From positions 1-32,325 of the forward strand of contig JAEUWP010000070.1 in assembly GCA_018524725.1 (NCBI GenBank): DNA of 32,325 nt, in the 5' to 3' direction. A program made the position numbers and the translations under genes. This DNA is from Podaxis mareebaensis (taxonomy: Eukaryota; Basidiomycota; Agaricomycetes; Agaricales; Agaricaceae). Of this stretch, positions 32,250 through 32,325 are shown piece after piece; the first letter of the stretch is position 1; every line of letters starts with the position of its first letter. The notes under the pieces were generated by a model. The model was not told where the DNA came from and did no database searches. It was given only the letters and a program-made list of their open reading frames with translations.

Positions 32250-32325
32250 CGCGATTTACAGTCAGAGGGTCTTCTTCTGACAGACCACCAAACGTTGAGT
32301 GGGCGTATTACAGACTTCCTTGTCA

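Overview
The window looks like nuclear DNA of a basidiomycete fungus, most likely an agaricomycete. Nearly every gene is cut by introns of about 48-68 bp with GT...AG ends. The protein families fit as well: a FunK1-type fungal kinase, a CYP53-like P450, a secreted GH53 galactanase, a basidiomycete-style BTB protein and a seven-helix membrane protein. No rRNA, tRNA or CRISPR array was seen. All gene models were spliced by eye, checking splice sites and reading-frame phase.

Host-like part (about 1-20440). A degenerate FunK1 kinase gene (+, about 912-4083) converges on a six-exon P450 of the benzoate 4-hydroxylase type (-, 4625-6570). After a mostly empty 1.8 kb comes a large ten-exon gene (-, 8360-14107). 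It encodes about 1685 residues: an N-terminal coiled coil, a very long disordered middle, an incomplete PHD-type zinc finger and a C-terminal chromodomain, so probably a chromatin factor. It shares a 566-bp divergent upstream region with a flavin-containing monooxygenase (+, 14674-16462). Next are the GH53 endo-galactanase (+, 17142-18497) and the seven-TM protein (+, 19284-20438).

Repeat and transposon part (about 20440-32325). 20.4-22.2 kb has no intact gene. It holds a coding remnant, a pair of about 62-bp direct repeats, a 22-bp tandem array and a 38-bp tandem array. From 22239 to 30700 lies a compact block of four genes: an unrecognised protein (-, here 'gene A'), a DDE integrase-type transposase (-), a BTB-domain protein (+) and a large unrecognised protein (+, here 'gene C'). 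The transposase and BTB genes diverge from a 169-bp gap. I read the block as a multi-gene DNA transposon or a composite repeat island. The transposase carries four in-frame stops, the BTB gene one and gene C one. All six are TGA, each one C-to-T change from CGA, which points to deamination at methylated CpG. Gene A has an open frame. The right edge (31404-32325) holds low-complexity Pro/Gln- and Arg/Ser-rich open frames with a 27-bp tandem repeat.

The most interesting material is the four-gene element with its uniform TGA decay, the CpG-decaying repeat array beside it, and the PHD-chromo protein whose finger lacks its first ligand pair.
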